Origin: Aurantimicrobium minutum
GTDB lineage: Bacteria; Actinomycetota; Actinomycetes; Actinomycetales; Microbacteriaceae
Assembly (NCBI RefSeq): GCF_029892845.1
Contig: NZ_JARXVT010000004.1
Location: forward strand, 62,001-126,000
Reading direction: 5' to 3'
DNA length: 64,000 nt
Shown here: positions 37,212 to 46,930 of the stretch, in pieces
Layout: every line of letters begins with the position of its first letter
Position numbering within the stretch: the first letter of the stretch is position 1
Notes under the pieces: generated by a model
Told to the model about the DNA's origin: nothing
The model's database searches: none
Seen by the model: only the letters and a program-made list of their open reading frames with translations
Translations under genes and position numbers: made by a program

Positions 37212-39167
37212 GTGAACTCCCAACCTGGGTTTGCGAGTGTGTTACTGGACACACCGTTACCTCAGCTTGACCACGTCTTCGAATACCGGATTCCGGAATC
37301 CCTTCAAGGTCAAATTCTTGTGGGTTCTAAGGTTTCAGTTCCTTTACGTGGCGGAGCTCGATTCTCGGATGCGTACGTCACTGCAATAAGTGCCAAACAA
37401 GAATTTGTGGGAGAACTTCAATACATCGAGAAGGTCATCTCCAAGGTTTCGTTATTGCAACCTGAGACACTTGAATTGGCTCGTAAAGTAGCAGATCGTC
37501 AAGCAGGCTCGGCCATGGACGTGATTAGGCTCGCAATCCCAGCTAGATATGTTCGTTCCGAGAAAGCTTTTCTTGCTCAAGACCAAAAAGCACCTACATT
37601 TGTGGGCGGAATACACACTCGTCCTCAAGAATTTGCTGAAATCGAACTCTCACCAGGTTCTCGAACCGCAATCAAAGTACCGCCACGGTTAAGTCTCAAC
37701 ACTGGTTCGACTTCATCGAATTGGGTCGAGTTACTTATTTCCTTAGCAACTGAACAACTTTCACAAGGGTTTAGTACTGTTATTGCCGTTCCTGACTTTA
37801 GGGACATCGACAGTGTTGAACAGCAGATCAACGCCTCTGGGCTGAGTGAGAATTACGTCCGGGTTGATGCGAGACTTTCCGGTCAAGAACGGTTTACTAA
37901 TTACCTTCGTTCAATCGGAGAAGAACCACTGATTGTTCTAGGGAATAGATCTGCCGCCCTCGCTCCTGCGCATAATCTTGGCCTTCTCGCCCTCTGGGAC
38001 GACGGTGATCATAATTTCGAAGAACCGCTTGCACCCTATGCTCACGCGAGGGATGTTGCATTAGTGAGGCAGTCATTGACCAGCTGCTCGCTTGTTTTCG
38101 CTTCTCATACTCGATCTCTCGAGACACAGCGTTTGGTTGAACTAGGTTTCTTCGTCGAAGCATCTGTGCAGGCAGTGCAGCAACCGAAGATTGTGTTGAC
38201 AGATGCACATCTCGAAGAAGGAACATCACCTTCACGTATTCCCAGTGCTGCGTGGCTTGGGGCCAAGAAAGCTCTAGATTCCGGGCCAGTTTTAGTTCAA
38301 GTAGCGAGCCCTGGATTCTCTCCAGCACTAGTCTGCAGTGAATGTAAGGAACGTGCTCACTGTTCTTCATGTCATGGACCGCTGCAGTTAGTTCATAGAA
38401 ATTCTTCACCCAGTTGTCGTTGGTGCGGAAATATGAACACTTCATGGCTGTGTAAGGGTTGCGGTAGCAAACAGCTTCGTCCGGTTGCAGCCGGCACTGA
38501 ACGAACTTCGGACGAAATTGGAAGAGCTTTCCCAGGAGTGAAGGTGATTGTTGCCGACGGAAATCACATCATCACTTCGGTACCCTCATCTCCGGCCGTC
38601 ATTGTTGCCACACCAGGCGCGGAACCTGTTGCAGAAGGTGGTTATTCCGCAATTCTGCTCCTTGATGGCGAACGCTTACGCGGCAGAGAAGCTTTTCGGG
38701 TTGATGAAGATGTTCTTCGCAATTGGAGTAACACCATTGCACTAGCTAGACCAGAAGCAACGGTGTTCATCAACGGTGCAGGAAAAGCTCTCGGTAAAAC
38801 TCTTGCAGATTCTGCTCAAGTTCGCTGGGCTGCACATGAACTTTCTGATCGTATGGAATTGCACTTGCCACCAGCTGTTCGAGTGGTGTCGATTTCTGGT
38901 CCAACGGAGACTGTAAGAAACACGTGCGATGAACTCCCTGCACTTGCTGGCCATCGAATTCTTGGGCCCGTTGGTCAAAACGATGGTTCTGGTCGTGCAC
39001 TCGTGTTTTTTGAGTACAAAGATGGTGAGAAACTCGCAACTCACCTTCGTTCGGCCGTGATCACCTCTGCAACTCGTTCCAAGAAGCCGCCTGTCTCATC
39101 TGAGCGACCTTCTCGAGTGCTTAGACTGAGAGTGCGTTTTGACGATACTGATATCGATTCGCTCTAA
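37212..39167 (+). CDS. priA: Primosomal protein PriA, actinobacterial form lacking helicase motifs
   Basis: PriA directs replication restart. The GTG start at 37212 gives 651 residues. The N-terminal 3'-DNA-binding domain (ASVLLDTPLPQLDHVFEYRIPE) and the Zn-binding cysteine cluster (CSECKERAHCSSC ... CRWCG ... LCKGCGSK, about residues 375-420) are clear. The helicase core is degenerate: the Walker A region reads LSLNTGSTSSNW without GKT, and DDGDHNFEEP replaces the DEEH box before YAHARDVALVR. Actinobacterial PriA is known for this loss, so it probably acts as a DNA- and protein-binding factor without unwinding activity. Confidence 0.9.
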   Translation: MNSQPGFASVLLDTPLPQLDHVFEYRIPESLQGQILVGSKVSVPLRGGARFSDAYVTAISAKQEFVGELQYIEKVISKVSLLQPETLELARKVADRQAGSAMDVIRLAIPARYVRSEKAFLAQDQKAPTFVGGIHTRPQEFAEIELSPGSRTAIKVPPRLSLNTGSTSSNWVELLISLATEQLSQGFSTVIAVPDFRDIDSVEQQINASGLSENYVRVDARLSGQERFTNYLRSIGEEPLIVLGNRSAALAPAHNLGLLALWDDGDHNFEEPLAPYAHARDVALVRQSLTSCSLVFASHTRSLETQRLVELGFFVEASVQAVQQPKIVLTDAHLEEGTSPSRIPSAAWLGAKKALDSGPVLVQVASPGFSPALVCSECKERAHCSSCHGPLQLVHRNSSPSCRWCGNMNTSWLCKGCGSKQLRPVAAGTERTSDEIGRAFPGVKVIVADGNHIITSVPSSPAVIVATPGAEPVAEGGYSAILLLDGERLRGREAFRVDEDVLRNWSNTIALARPEATVFINGAGKALGKTLADSAQVRWAAHELSDRMELHLPPAVRVVSISGPTETVRNTCDELPALAGHRILGPVGQNDGSGRALVFFEYKDGEKLATHLRSAVITSATRSKKPPVSSERPSRVLRLRVRFDDTDIDSL

Positions 39168-39193
39168 ATATTTTCTGTTGTGAGGTTGGTGTT

Positions 39194-40108
39194 GTGAAAA
39201 TCATTTTCGCGGGCACCCCAGAGGCTGCAGTCCCCACACTCACATCTTTGATAAACAGCAGCTTCGATGTCGTGGCTGTGTTGACCAGACCTGATGCTCA
39301 TCAAGGTCGCAAAAGAATCCTGACACCTTCGCCGGTAGCTCAGGTGGCGCTTGATCATCACATACCAGTCATTTATGCCAACCGTATTGATGATGAAATT
39401 CAAGCGACAATCGATTTTTTCAACGCTGATTTGGGCGTAGTTGTCGCGTATGGAGCTCTCCTCCCAGAACTCACTCTGGGTTCACTCAAGCATGGCTGGA
39501 TCAACCTACATTTTTCTTCTTTGCCCTCTTGGCGAGGAGCAGCACCCGTCCAGTGGCAGCTTCTTTCTGGTGAAGTAATGGCAGGTTCTGCTGTGTTCAA
39601 ACTCGTTAAAGAACTCGATGCAGGAGATGTGTTTGATACTCGCGAGTGGCCCATTCTTCCTGACGAGACAAGCGGCGAACTTCTTGAACGCCTGTCTCAC
39701 CTCGGTTCTCGACAGGTTCTTGATGTCATTGACTCAATCAACTCAGGTAGGGCAATCGCCACAACTCAATCAGGGGAATCCTCCTACGCTCGAAAGCTCA
39801 ACCTCGAAGATGGACACCTCAATCTGAACAATGATTCTGATGTCGTCTACAACCAATACAGGGGAGTTACTCCAGAGCCTGGAGCATTCGTAGTCGTCGG
39901 AGAAGAAAGGCTCAAAATTCTCGAAGCTTTCAAGGGTGGAGATCAGATTGTGCCGCCAACACAGATTGTTTCCATTGAGAAAAAACTATTCTTAGGGTGC
40001 TCCTCAGGTTCACTCGAGCTCATTACCGTTCAACCCTTTGGGAAAAAAGCCATGTCCGCCATGGATTGGTTCCGTGGCCTTCGCCAGGAAGTAGTACACG
40101 TTTCGTGA
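39194..40108 (+). CDS. fmt: Methionyl-tRNA formyltransferase
   Basis: Fmt formylates initiator Met-tRNA using 10-formyl-tetrahydrofolate. The GTG start at 39194 gives MKIIFAGTPEAAVPTL. The catalytic region WINLHFSSLPSWRGAAPVQW (Asn and His) and LDAGDVFD (Asp) are present; the C-terminal tRNA-binding OB domain follows. 304 residues is normal. No def gene is adjacent. Its TGA overlaps the rsmB start as GTGA. Confidence 0.96.
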   Translation: MKIIFAGTPEAAVPTLTSLINSSFDVVAVLTRPDAHQGRKRILTPSPVAQVALDHHIPVIYANRIDDEIQATIDFFNADLGVVVAYGALLPELTLGSLKHGWINLHFSSLPSWRGAAPVQWQLLSGEVMAGSAVFKLVKELDAGDVFDTREWPILPDETSGELLERLSHLGSRQVLDVIDSINSGRAIATTQSGESSYARKLNLEDGHLNLNNDSDVVYNQYRGVTPEPGAFVVVGEERLKILEAFKGGDQIVPPTQIVSIEKKLFLGCSSGSLELITVQPFGKKAMSAMDWFRGLRQEVVHVS

Positions 40109-41514
40109 CAATCGAGAAGAAGCCTCATTCAAAAGGACCCAGACGGTCGCGGCCAATCACACCTTCACGTCTCGTGGCTTTTGAAGTACTCATGGCCGTG
40201 GATGAATATGATGCCTACGCAAACCTCGCACTTCCGGCAAAGATCAAAGAATTTGGTCTGAGTTCGAATGACGCCGGTTTAGCAACCGAGCTCACCTACG
40301 GCACTCTTCGCATGCAGGGTTTCTATGACCGCGTCATTGCCAATGCTTCCGCTCGAGATATCGACACTATCGATTTAGTCGTTCTCAACATTCTTCGGAT
40401 GGGTGTTCATCAACTGTTGAACATGCGCGTAGCTCAACATGCTGCTGTTGATGAGAGTGTCAATCTCGCAGAACACATGGCTTCCCTTGGTGCTGTCGGT
40501 TTTGTTAACGCAGTTCTACGTCGAACTAGTCGACATGATTTAGAAGACTGGCAAGACTTCATCACCAAAGACATCGCAAACGCCGACGAGCGATTAGCGG
40601 CGCTTTACTCACACCCCGTATGGATTGTTCGATCTCTCAAGCAAAGTCTTGAAGCAGAGGGCAGAGGTGAGGAATTAGAAGCCCTTCTTGCCAGCGATAA
40701 TGTCAATCCACGCGTTACTCTCGTCGAATTACCTGGATTCGTCGAAACCAACGACGAAGTAGAGGGTGAACCAACTAAGTATTCACCTATGGGAATGTCG
40801 CTGAACACCGGGGGAGACCCTACTCGATTTGCCAGAGTTCGAGAGGGTTTCGTCAGAGTTCAGGATGAAGGTTCCCAGCTAGCCGCACTTGTCCTTTCAC
40901 GGCATCATGACGTTACTTCAGGCGAGCAATGGCTTGATATGTGTGCTGGTCCCGGTGGAAAGGCGGCACTCCTTGCTGCTGAAGCGACTGTTGATGGAGC
41001 TGTTCTGACCGCAAATGAAGTGATACCTGGTCGTGCAGATCTGGTTCGGAACGCACTCGCAATACTTCCTGATGTTCATGTTGTCACCGGAGACGGTGTC
41101 GACATTGGTCCCGATCAGCCCAATGCGTATGACCGTATCCTTCTAGATGCGCCGTGTACTGGACTGGGTGCTCTTCGCCGCCGTCCAGAAGCGAGATGGC
41201 GTAAATCGCCTAAGGATGTGGGTGATCTCACTGGACTCCAAGCTCAATTGCTCGGCAGTGCTATCCAGGCGTTAAAGCCCGGCGGAGTTCTGGCATATGT
41301 GACTTGTTCACCCCACCTCGCCGAAACCAGAGGAATTGTTGAAGGTGCTCTTCGGAAGAACTCACACGTAACAGAACTCAATGCACGAGAAGTACTTGCC
41401 AACGTGGCTATGCAGCCTATGGACATTGCCGGAGATGCACTATCCGTCCAGTTATGGCCTCATCGTCATGGCACCGATGCAATGTTCATTTCACTTCTGA
41501 CAAAGTCAGAATAG
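40105..41514 (+). CDS. rsmB: 16S rRNA (cytosine-C5) methyltransferase RsmB (Fmu)
   Basis: RsmB methylates C967 (E. coli numbering) in 16S rRNA. I place the start at GTG 40105 in the GTGA overlap with fmt, giving 469 residues; the upstream open frame is a shadow of fmt. The NusB-like RNA-binding N-terminal domain (LVAFEVLMAVDEYDAYANLALP) is followed by the SAM-dependent domain with WLDMCAGPGGKAALLAA, DRILLDAPCTGLGALRRRPEARW (first Cys) and VLAYVTCSPH (nucleophile Cys). It ends close before rpe. Confidence 0.95.
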   Translation: MTIEKKPHSKGPRRSRPITPSRLVAFEVLMAVDEYDAYANLALPAKIKEFGLSSNDAGLATELTYGTLRMQGFYDRVIANASARDIDTIDLVVLNILRMGVHQLLNMRVAQHAAVDESVNLAEHMASLGAVGFVNAVLRRTSRHDLEDWQDFITKDIANADERLAALYSHPVWIVRSLKQSLEAEGRGEELEALLASDNVNPRVTLVELPGFVETNDEVEGEPTKYSPMGMSLNTGGDPTRFARVREGFVRVQDEGSQLAALVLSRHHDVTSGEQWLDMCAGPGGKAALLAAEATVDGAVLTANEVIPGRADLVRNALAILPDVHVVTGDGVDIGPDQPNAYDRILLDAPCTGLGALRRRPEARWRKSPKDVGDLTGLQAQLLGSAIQALKPGGVLAYVTCSPHLAETRGIVEGALRKNSHVTELNAREVLANVAMQPMDIAGDALSVQLWPHRHGTDAMFISLLTKSE

Positions 41515-41523
41515 GCTGACAGC

Positions 41524-42189
41524 ATGGCAATACGGATCAACCCCAGCATCCTTTCAGCTGATTTCGTCAACATGGAACGAGATCTAGGCGCAATTGCTAG
41601 TGCTGACCTTGCACACGTAGATGTTATGGACAATCATTTTGTCCCTAACCTCACCTTTGGTCCCCAAATGGTGGGTCGCATTCAGGATGTATCACCTATT
41701 CCACTCGATGTTCATCTCATGATTGAGAATCCGGAACGTTGGGCGCCGGGATATGCCGAACTTGGAGCTTATTCTGTAACTTTTCACGCTGAGTCGACAG
41801 ATAATCCTGTTGCCGTCGCTCGACGATTACGAGAAATTGGTGCTCGAGCCGGACTTGCAGTGAAACCAGGCACCGCTATCGAGCCCTACCTAGAACTGAT
41901 GTCTGAATTTGATCAAATACTGGTCATGACAGTTGAACCCGGGTTTGGCGGTCAATCCTTTATTTCTGACGTCATGCCCAAGATTGGTCTTCTCGCTGAA
42001 GCCAGACGAAAGTCTGGTCTAGACGTGTGGTTGCAGGTTGACGGAGGAATCACCCTCGACACCATCGGTATTGCCGCGGAGGCAGGAGCAGACACATTCG
42101 TTGCAGGATCGAGTGTCTATAACTCTGGCAATCCAGAGCAGGCAATCGCTGGACTTCGTTCTGCAGCCCACACTGCGCACAAGCACTAG
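41524..42189 (+). CDS. rpe: Ribulose-phosphate 3-epimerase
   Basis: Rpe interconverts ribulose 5-phosphate and xylulose 5-phosphate in the pentose phosphate pathway. The 221-residue TIM-barrel protein shows INPSILSADFVNMERDL, HVDVMDNHFVPNLTFGP (metal-binding His/Asp), LDVHLMIENPE, VEPGFGGQSFI and VDGGITLDTI with AGSSVYNS. All are standard. hisE starts 23 bases on. Confidence 0.97.
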   Translation: MAIRINPSILSADFVNMERDLGAIASADLAHVDVMDNHFVPNLTFGPQMVGRIQDVSPIPLDVHLMIENPERWAPGYAELGAYSVTFHAESTDNPVAVARRLREIGARAGLAVKPGTAIEPYLELMSEFDQILVMTVEPGFGGQSFISDVMPKIGLLAEARRKSGLDVWLQVDGGITLDTIGIAAEAGADTFVAGSSVYNSGNPEQAIAGLRSAAHTAHKH

Positions 42190-42212
42190 TAGAAGCAAGG
42201 TAGCCTTAAGGG

Positions 42213-42476
42213 GTGAAATCCTTTGATTCTCTCTTCTCTGAGCTCTCAGCTAAAGCTGTTGAGCGTCCTTCAGGCTCGCGAACCGTTGCAGAGCTGGATG
42301 CTGGCGTTCACGCTATTGGCAAGAAAATAGTCGAAGAAGCAGCCGAAGTATGGATGGCCGCTGAATATGAATCGCAGGAAGCGACTTCAGAAGAAATCTC
42401 TCAGCTTCTTTACCATGTTCAGGTTTTGATGATTGCGAAAGGTATCTCGCTCGACGAGGTCAACCATCATCTCTAA
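42213..42476 (+). CDS. hisE: Phosphoribosyl-ATP diphosphatase
   Basis: HisE hydrolyses PR-ATP to PR-AMP, step two of histidine synthesis. The GTG start at 42213 (AAGGG just ahead) gives 87 residues with [34 protein letters not shown] and [18 protein letters not shown], the conserved acidic metal-binding helices. In actinobacteria it is a separate gene just before hisG, as here, with a 39-base gap. Confidence 0.95.
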   Translation: MKSFDSLFSELSAKAVERPSGSRTVAELDAGVHAIGKKIVEEAAEVWMAAEYESQEATSEEISQLLYHVQVLMIAKGISLDEVNHHL

Positions 42477-42515
42477 CCGTTCTTACTCCCTTCCACTTCA
42501 CAAAGGTTTAAACAC

Positions 42516-43355
42516 ATGTTGCGCGTAGCAATTCCAAATAAAGGTTCTCTGGCTGAGATTTCTGCTGAAATGCTCTACGAAGCCGGCTATACCGGACGAA
42601 AAGATCCTCGGGACCTTCACTACTCAGACACCCGAAACGGTGTTGAGTTTTTCTACCTGCGCCCACGTGACATCGCTACGTATGTAGGTTCTGGTGCACT
42701 TGACGTTGGAATTACTGGTCGAGACTTACTTCTGGATTCACACTCTGAAGCTCGTGAAATTGCTGAACTGTCGTTTGGTGACTCTACTTTTCGATTCGCA
42801 GGTCCTGCAGGTTCTTTCTCAGATCTTTCTGATTTAGCTGGCAAGAGAGTAGCAACGAGCTATCCAGGTCTTGTGGGCACATTCCTTGCACAAGCTGGTG
42901 TTCAATCCCACCTTGTTCAACTTGATGGTGCTGTCGAATCTGCCGTGCGTTTGGGTGTGGCGGACGCTGTTGCAGACGTAGTTTCTACCGGTTCTACTTT
43001 GCGTAAAGCTGGTTTGGATATTTTCGGCCCAGTAATTTTGCAATCTACTGCTGTGCTGATTAGCCGTGACGAATCAATTGACGGAATCAGTACTTTGATG
43101 CGCCGTCTCCAGGGCGTTCTCGTAGCGAAGCAGTTTGTCTTGATGGACTACGACGTTCCTAAGAACCTCCTTGATGCAGCATGTGACATAGCTCCCGGAA
43201 TCGAATCTCCAACTGTTAGCCCATTGCACGACCCTGAATGGGTAGCTGTTCGAGTAATGGTTCCTCGCGCAGACCGCAATGACGTGATGGACAAGCTGTA
43301 TGACTTGGGCGCACGCGCAATTCTAGTTTCAGCTATCCACGCAGCACGCCTGTAG
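42516..43355 (+). CDS. hisG: ATP phosphoribosyltransferase, long form
   Basis: HisG joins ATP and PRPP, the first step of histidine synthesis. The 279-residue length and C-terminal ACT-like domain ([40 protein letters not shown]) mark the long form, which is feedback-inhibited by histidine. N-terminal motifs are [30 protein letters not shown] and [25 protein letters not shown] stands upstream. Confidence 0.97.
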   Translation: MLRVAIPNKGSLAEISAEMLYEAGYTGRKDPRDLHYSDTRNGVEFFYLRPRDIATYVGSGALDVGITGRDLLLDSHSEAREIAELSFGDSTFRFAGPAGSFSDLSDLAGKRVATSYPGLVGTFLAQAGVQSHLVQLDGAVESAVRLGVADAVADVVSTGSTLRKAGLDIFGPVILQSTAVLISRDESIDGISTLMRRLQGVLVAKQFVLMDYDVPKNLLDAACDIAPGIESPTVSPLHDPEWVAVRVMVPRADRNDVMDKLYDLGARAILVSAIHAARL

Positions 43356-43357
43356 CT

Positions 43358-44119
43358 ATGTCCGTTGCCGTTCGAATCATTCCCTGCCTAGACGTAGCTG
43401 ATGGTCGTGTTGTCAAGGGGGTAAATTTCCTCAACCTCACGGACCAAGGCGATCCTGTTGAACTTGCTCAGTACTACTACGAACAAGGTGCAGACGAAAT
43501 CACTTTTCTGGATGTCAAAGCAACTGTCGAAAACCGTTCGACAATGTTTGAGGTGGTTGCTCGCACTGCAGATGCTGTCTTCATTCCGTTGACCGTTGGT
43601 GGTGGAGTGCGCACTGTCGAAGATGTGGCTCAGTTACTAGCCCATGGTGCAGACAAAGTGGGAGTCAACAGCGCCGCCATCAAGAGACCAGATCTAATTG
43701 ATGAAATTTCTTCTCGATATGGGGCTCAAGTTCTCGTACTTTCTTTGGATATCACTCGTTCATCGCATACAGATTCCGGTTTTGTAGTCACAACGCACGG
43801 CGGTCGCGAATTGACCGAAATAGATGCTCTGGACTGGGCCCGAGAAGCAATCAACCGCGGTGCTGGTGAGCTTCTGGTCAATTCCATCGACGCAGATGGC
43901 ACCAAAGACGGCTTTGACTTGGAACTGATCTCTGCTGTGCGGGAAATAAGTTCTGTGCCGGTTATAGCTAGTGGAGGAGCTGGTTCTGCGAAGGATTTCT
44001 CGGCTACAATTTCAGCTGGAGCCGACGCGGCTTTAGCGGCGAGCATTTTTCATTCGAAAGCTGTCACTATTAGTGAAGTAAAAGAATCTCTTCGAAAAGA
44101 TGGGTTTGAGGTGCGCTAG
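43358..44119 (+). CDS. hisF: Imidazole glycerol phosphate synthase cyclase subunit HisF
   Basis: HisF forms the imidazole ring and AICAR, using ammonia from HisH. The 253-residue TIM barrel shows [21 protein letters not shown] (Asp11-like catalytic residue), [53 protein letters not shown] (second catalytic Asp) and IASGGAGS. hisA and hisH are not in the window. hisI follows immediately after the stop. Confidence 0.97.
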   Translation: MSVAVRIIPCLDVADGRVVKGVNFLNLTDQGDPVELAQYYYEQGADEITFLDVKATVENRSTMFEVVARTADAVFIPLTVGGGVRTVEDVAQLLAHGADKVGVNSAAIKRPDLIDEISSRYGAQVLVLSLDITRSSHTDSGFVVTTHGGRELTEIDALDWAREAINRGAGELLVNSIDADGTKDGFDLELISAVREISSVPVIASGGAGSAKDFSATISAGADAALAASIFHSKAVTISEVKESLRKDGFEVR

Positions 44120-44491
44120 ATGATTGCTTTTGACATCACCTCGCTCAAATTTGACGCCACTGGTCTCATTCCCGCCATCATTCAGGACTCCTCAAATCAA
44201 GAAGTTCTGATGTTGGGGTATATGAATGCTGAGGCAGTTCGTCGCACCCTTGAGGAAGGTCGCGTGACGTTTTGGTCTCGATCGCGCCAAGAGTATTGGC
44301 GTAAAGGTGACACCAGTGGACATGCACAGTTCGTCAGAAGCGTTCACCACGACTGCGATGCTGATACTTTGCTCATTGGTGTGGAACAAATTGGGGCAGC
44401 CTGCCACACAGGTTCCCGCACATGTTTTGAAGATTATGACGTGGAAGCACTCACCACAGTCGACTCTTCGGTCCTGAGACAGGTTGATTGA
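44120..44491 (+). CDS. hisI: Phosphoribosyl-AMP cyclohydrolase
   Basis: HisI opens the adenine ring of PR-AMP. The 123-residue protein has [58 protein letters not shown] and [12 protein letters not shown], which supply the Zn-binding cysteines and Mg-binding aspartates. It starts directly after hisF and overlaps trpE by one base, joining the his and trp genes in one unit. Confidence 0.97.
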   Translation: MIAFDITSLKFDATGLIPAIIQDSSNQEVLMLGYMNAEAVRRTLEEGRVTFWSRSRQEYWRKGDTSGHAQFVRSVHHDCDADTLLIGVEQIGAACHTGSRTCFEDYDVEALTTVDSSVLRQVD

Positions 44492-46017
44492 TGGCTTCAC
44501 TCGACACTTCTTTCAAAGATTTCTCTCAGCTCGTTGGTGAGGGACATAAGGTCATTCCGATCACACGGTCGCTCTTTGCGGATGCTGAAACCCCGATCAG
44601 TATTTATCGCAAGCTTGCCTCCGGAGTTCCTGGTTCCTTTCTTCTTGAATCAGCAGAGCAGGGTGGAATTTGGTCACGTTTCTCCTTTGTCGGTGTCTCG
44701 AGTTACGGTGTCCTCACCGATCATGATGGTGTGCCAACCTGGCAAGATTTTGGCCTCAGTGCCGACGAAGCATTTGGTGGACAGATTCCTCCCACAGGAC
44801 TGTCGGCATTAGATGCCTTATACCGACGCTGGAAGACTCCACACATTGAAGGAATGCCTCCGCTGACAGGCGCCCTTGTTGGCTTCATCGGCTGGGAGGC
44901 AATTCGTGAACTCGAGAATCTCCCCGATGCGCCCACAGCTGATTTCTCAATTCCACGTCAAGCCCTCAGTTTTTCTCGTGAAGTGATTGTTCTCGATCAC
45001 AAATTCGGGACAGTCACGTTGATTTCGAATGTTCTTGTTCATGAAAGTGATACATCTACTCAAGATTTATTTGAGAAAGCACAGAATCGTCTTGATGATT
45101 TGCAGCGCAATTTATCCATTCCTGGTCCTGTTGGTTTGGCACATATTGATCTAGATATCGAAGCTAAACCCAAACTGAGAACTCCCAAGCAGGACTTTCT
45201 CAACTCTGTTGTCACGTCGAAGAAGCACATCGTCGCAGGTGATGTATTTCAAGTAGTGATTTCACAGCGGTTTGATGCTCACAATGAAGCCTCACCTGAA
45301 GATGTGTACCGCGTGCTGCGCAGTTTGAATCCCAGCCCGTACATGTACTTGCTTGCGCTTGAAACAGTTGATGGAAATCCTTATGCCATCGTTGGGTCCA
45401 GCCCTGAGGCCTTAGTTAAGGTCTCCTCGGGTCGTGTTTTCACCCATCCCATCGCAGGTTCCAGACCACGTGGTGCACATCCCGAAGAAGATTTAGAGCT
45501 TGAAACAGATCTTCTTGCAGATGAGAAAGAACGCTCCGAACATCTAATGTTGGTCGACCTTGCTCGCAATGACTTGCTTCGGGTGTGTGATGCCGGTTCA
45601 GTCGAGGTCACCGAATTTATGCGGGTCGAACGCTTTTCTCACATCATGCACATTGTGAGTTCTGTGGAAGGAAATCTTTCACCAGAGCGTGGACCAGTAG
45701 ACGTGTTCCGCGCCACGTTCCCCGCCGGAACCTTGAGCGGTGCACCAAAACCTCGTGCACTCGAAATCATTGACTCTTTAGAGCCCGCTCAACGAGGTGT
45801 GTACGGGGGAGTCGTGGGGTATTTCGACTTTGCCGGTGATGCTGATCTCGCAATCGCTATCAGAACCGTCGTCCTCAAAGATAAGAAAGCGTATGTGCAA
45901 GCTGGAGCAGGTCTTGTGATGGACTCCGTTCCAGAAACTGAGTATCTCGAAACTCAAAACAAAGCTGCTGCACCATTACGTGCTGTTGCGATTGCGAATG
46001 CATTGAAGAAGGTCTGA
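44491..46017 (+). CDS. trpE: Anthranilate synthase component I
   Basis: TrpE makes anthranilate from chorismate with ammonia from TrpG. I start at ATG 44491, one base into the hisI stop; TTG 44488 is possible. The 508-residue protein has the tryptophan feedback site region PGSFLLESAEQGGIWSRFSFVG (LLES) and catalytic signatures DVFQVVISQRF, IAGSRPRGAHPEEDLELE, RVERFSHIMHIVSSVEG, GTLSGAPKPRALEII and AGAGLVMDSVPETEYLET. There is no room for a leader peptide before it, so Trp-codon attenuation is not evident. trpD and trpG are elsewhere. Confidence 0.97.
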   Translation: MASLDTSFKDFSQLVGEGHKVIPITRSLFADAETPISIYRKLASGVPGSFLLESAEQGGIWSRFSFVGVSSYGVLTDHDGVPTWQDFGLSADEAFGGQIPPTGLSALDALYRRWKTPHIEGMPPLTGALVGFIGWEAIRELENLPDAPTADFSIPRQALSFSREVIVLDHKFGTVTLISNVLVHESDTSTQDLFEKAQNRLDDLQRNLSIPGPVGLAHIDLDIEAKPKLRTPKQDFLNSVVTSKKHIVAGDVFQVVISQRFDAHNEASPEDVYRVLRSLNPSPYMYLLALETVDGNPYAIVGSSPEALVKVSSGRVFTHPIAGSRPRGAHPEEDLELETDLLADEKERSEHLMLVDLARNDLLRVCDAGSVEVTEFMRVERFSHIMHIVSSVEGNLSPERGPVDVFRATFPAGTLSGAPKPRALEIIDSLEPAQRGVYGGVVGYFDFAGDADLAIAIRTVVLKDKKAYVQAGAGLVMDSVPETEYLETQNKAAAPLRAVAIANALKKV

Positions 46018-46019
46018 TC

Positions 46020-46658
46020 GTGAACTACCGAAAGTTCAAGACGTATTCGCTTCTTTCGTCATTCGTGCTCTCAGCATTGATACTCATTGGCTGGTCTCAA
46101 ACGTGGTTCCTCCTCGAAGTAACGTTCCCCACAGAAAACACTGATGGTCTCGAAGTCTCTGGTCAGATAGCAGCACCTGGTTTGAGCGCATTCGGTCTTG
46201 CTGGCTTTGCTGTGACAGCCGCTCTTGCTCTTTCCTCAATTCTGATTCGCCGAATTCTCGGGGTTCTGTTGATCATTCTTGGATCAGCAGTTGTTTCGGT
46301 CAGTATCTCTGCTTGGTCTGATCCTGTAATTTCTTCTGCGTCGTTGCTGACCTCTTTGAGTGCGATTTCAGATGTAGACACGTTAAGAACTTTCGTGATT
46401 TCTTCTCGTGCGACTGCGTGGCCGGGAATGACAGCTGTTGCCGGAATGCTTCTGGTCCCACTTGGAATTGTCATCGTCTTTACTGCCGGAAAGTGGGGTA
46501 CCGGTAGTCGAAAGTTCGACCGAGTCTCCAAAACGTTTGAAGAAGGCGCACAAAAAGCACCAACTCAATCAGTAACTCCTGAAAATTCAGATGTTTCTTC
46601 ATCGAATATTGATGCGTGGGACTCGTTGAGCCACGGAACAGACCCGACTATCAACTAG
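46020..46658 (+). CDS. Trp biosynthesis-associated membrane protein
   Basis: The 212-residue protein starts with GTG 46020, two bases after trpE. Four membrane helices are visible (about residues 8-27, 54-72, 76-95, 138-158), and the cytoplasmic tail ends DAWDSLSHGTDPT, the conserved end of the actinobacterial family associated with trp genes (Rv1610 type, TIGR02234). It keeps its place between trpE and trpC across actinobacteria, which argues for a link to tryptophan metabolism, but no activity is established. Confidence 0.9.
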   Translation: MNYRKFKTYSLLSSFVLSALILIGWSQTWFLLEVTFPTENTDGLEVSGQIAAPGLSAFGLAGFAVTAALALSSILIRRILGVLLIILGSAVVSVSISAWSDPVISSASLLTSLSAISDVDTLRTFVISSRATAWPGMTAVAGMLLVPLGIVIVFTAGKWGTGSRKFDRVSKTFEEGAQKAPTQSVTPENSDVSSSNIDAWDSLSHGTDPTIN

Positions 46659-46693
46659 AATTTAGCTAGAAGTTTTTCGCACTGAGGAGTGAC

Positions 46694-46930
46694 ATGAGCA
46701 ACGACATCGTTGATCCAGGAGAGGGCCACTCGCCCGCAGCATGGACTGCCGTTATTACCATGCTGGCATTCTTTGCCATCGGTACAACTGCATTCGTACT
46801 AGCTATTGAATGGCTTGTCTGGGCTTCTGTAGTCGGAATTTTTGTTGGTTGGGGACTTGGCTTCCTGCTAGCAAAGCTTGGTTACGGTGTGAACGGTCCT
46901 AAGTTCACCCCCAAGCCTCACCACTACTAA
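46694..46930 (+). CDS. Small membrane protein with HGxxPAAW-like motif
   Basis: The product has 78 residues from ATG 46694 with GAGGAGTGAC ahead. The N-terminal EGHSPAAW resembles the motif of the HGxxPAAW family. Two membrane helices follow (WTAVITMLAFFAIGTTAFVLA; VWASVVGIFVGWGLGFLL), and a tail KFTPKPHHY. It lies directly before trpC. Such proteins commonly accompany trp genes in actinobacteria, without known function. Confidence 0.88.
   Translation: MSNDIVDPGEGHSPAAWTAVITMLAFFAIGTTAFVLAIEWLVWASVVGIFVGWGLGFLLAKLGYGVNGPKFTPKPHHY

Noticed and set aside
39997-40104. Extended N terminus for rsmB
   Set aside because: The frame is open here but the sequence is the fmt coding region read in another frame. 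The GTGA start at 40105 gives the expected N terminus.
44488-44500. Tryptophan attenuator before trpE
   Set aside because: trpE overlaps the hisI stop, and no short Trp-rich reading frame with alternative hairpins exists there.
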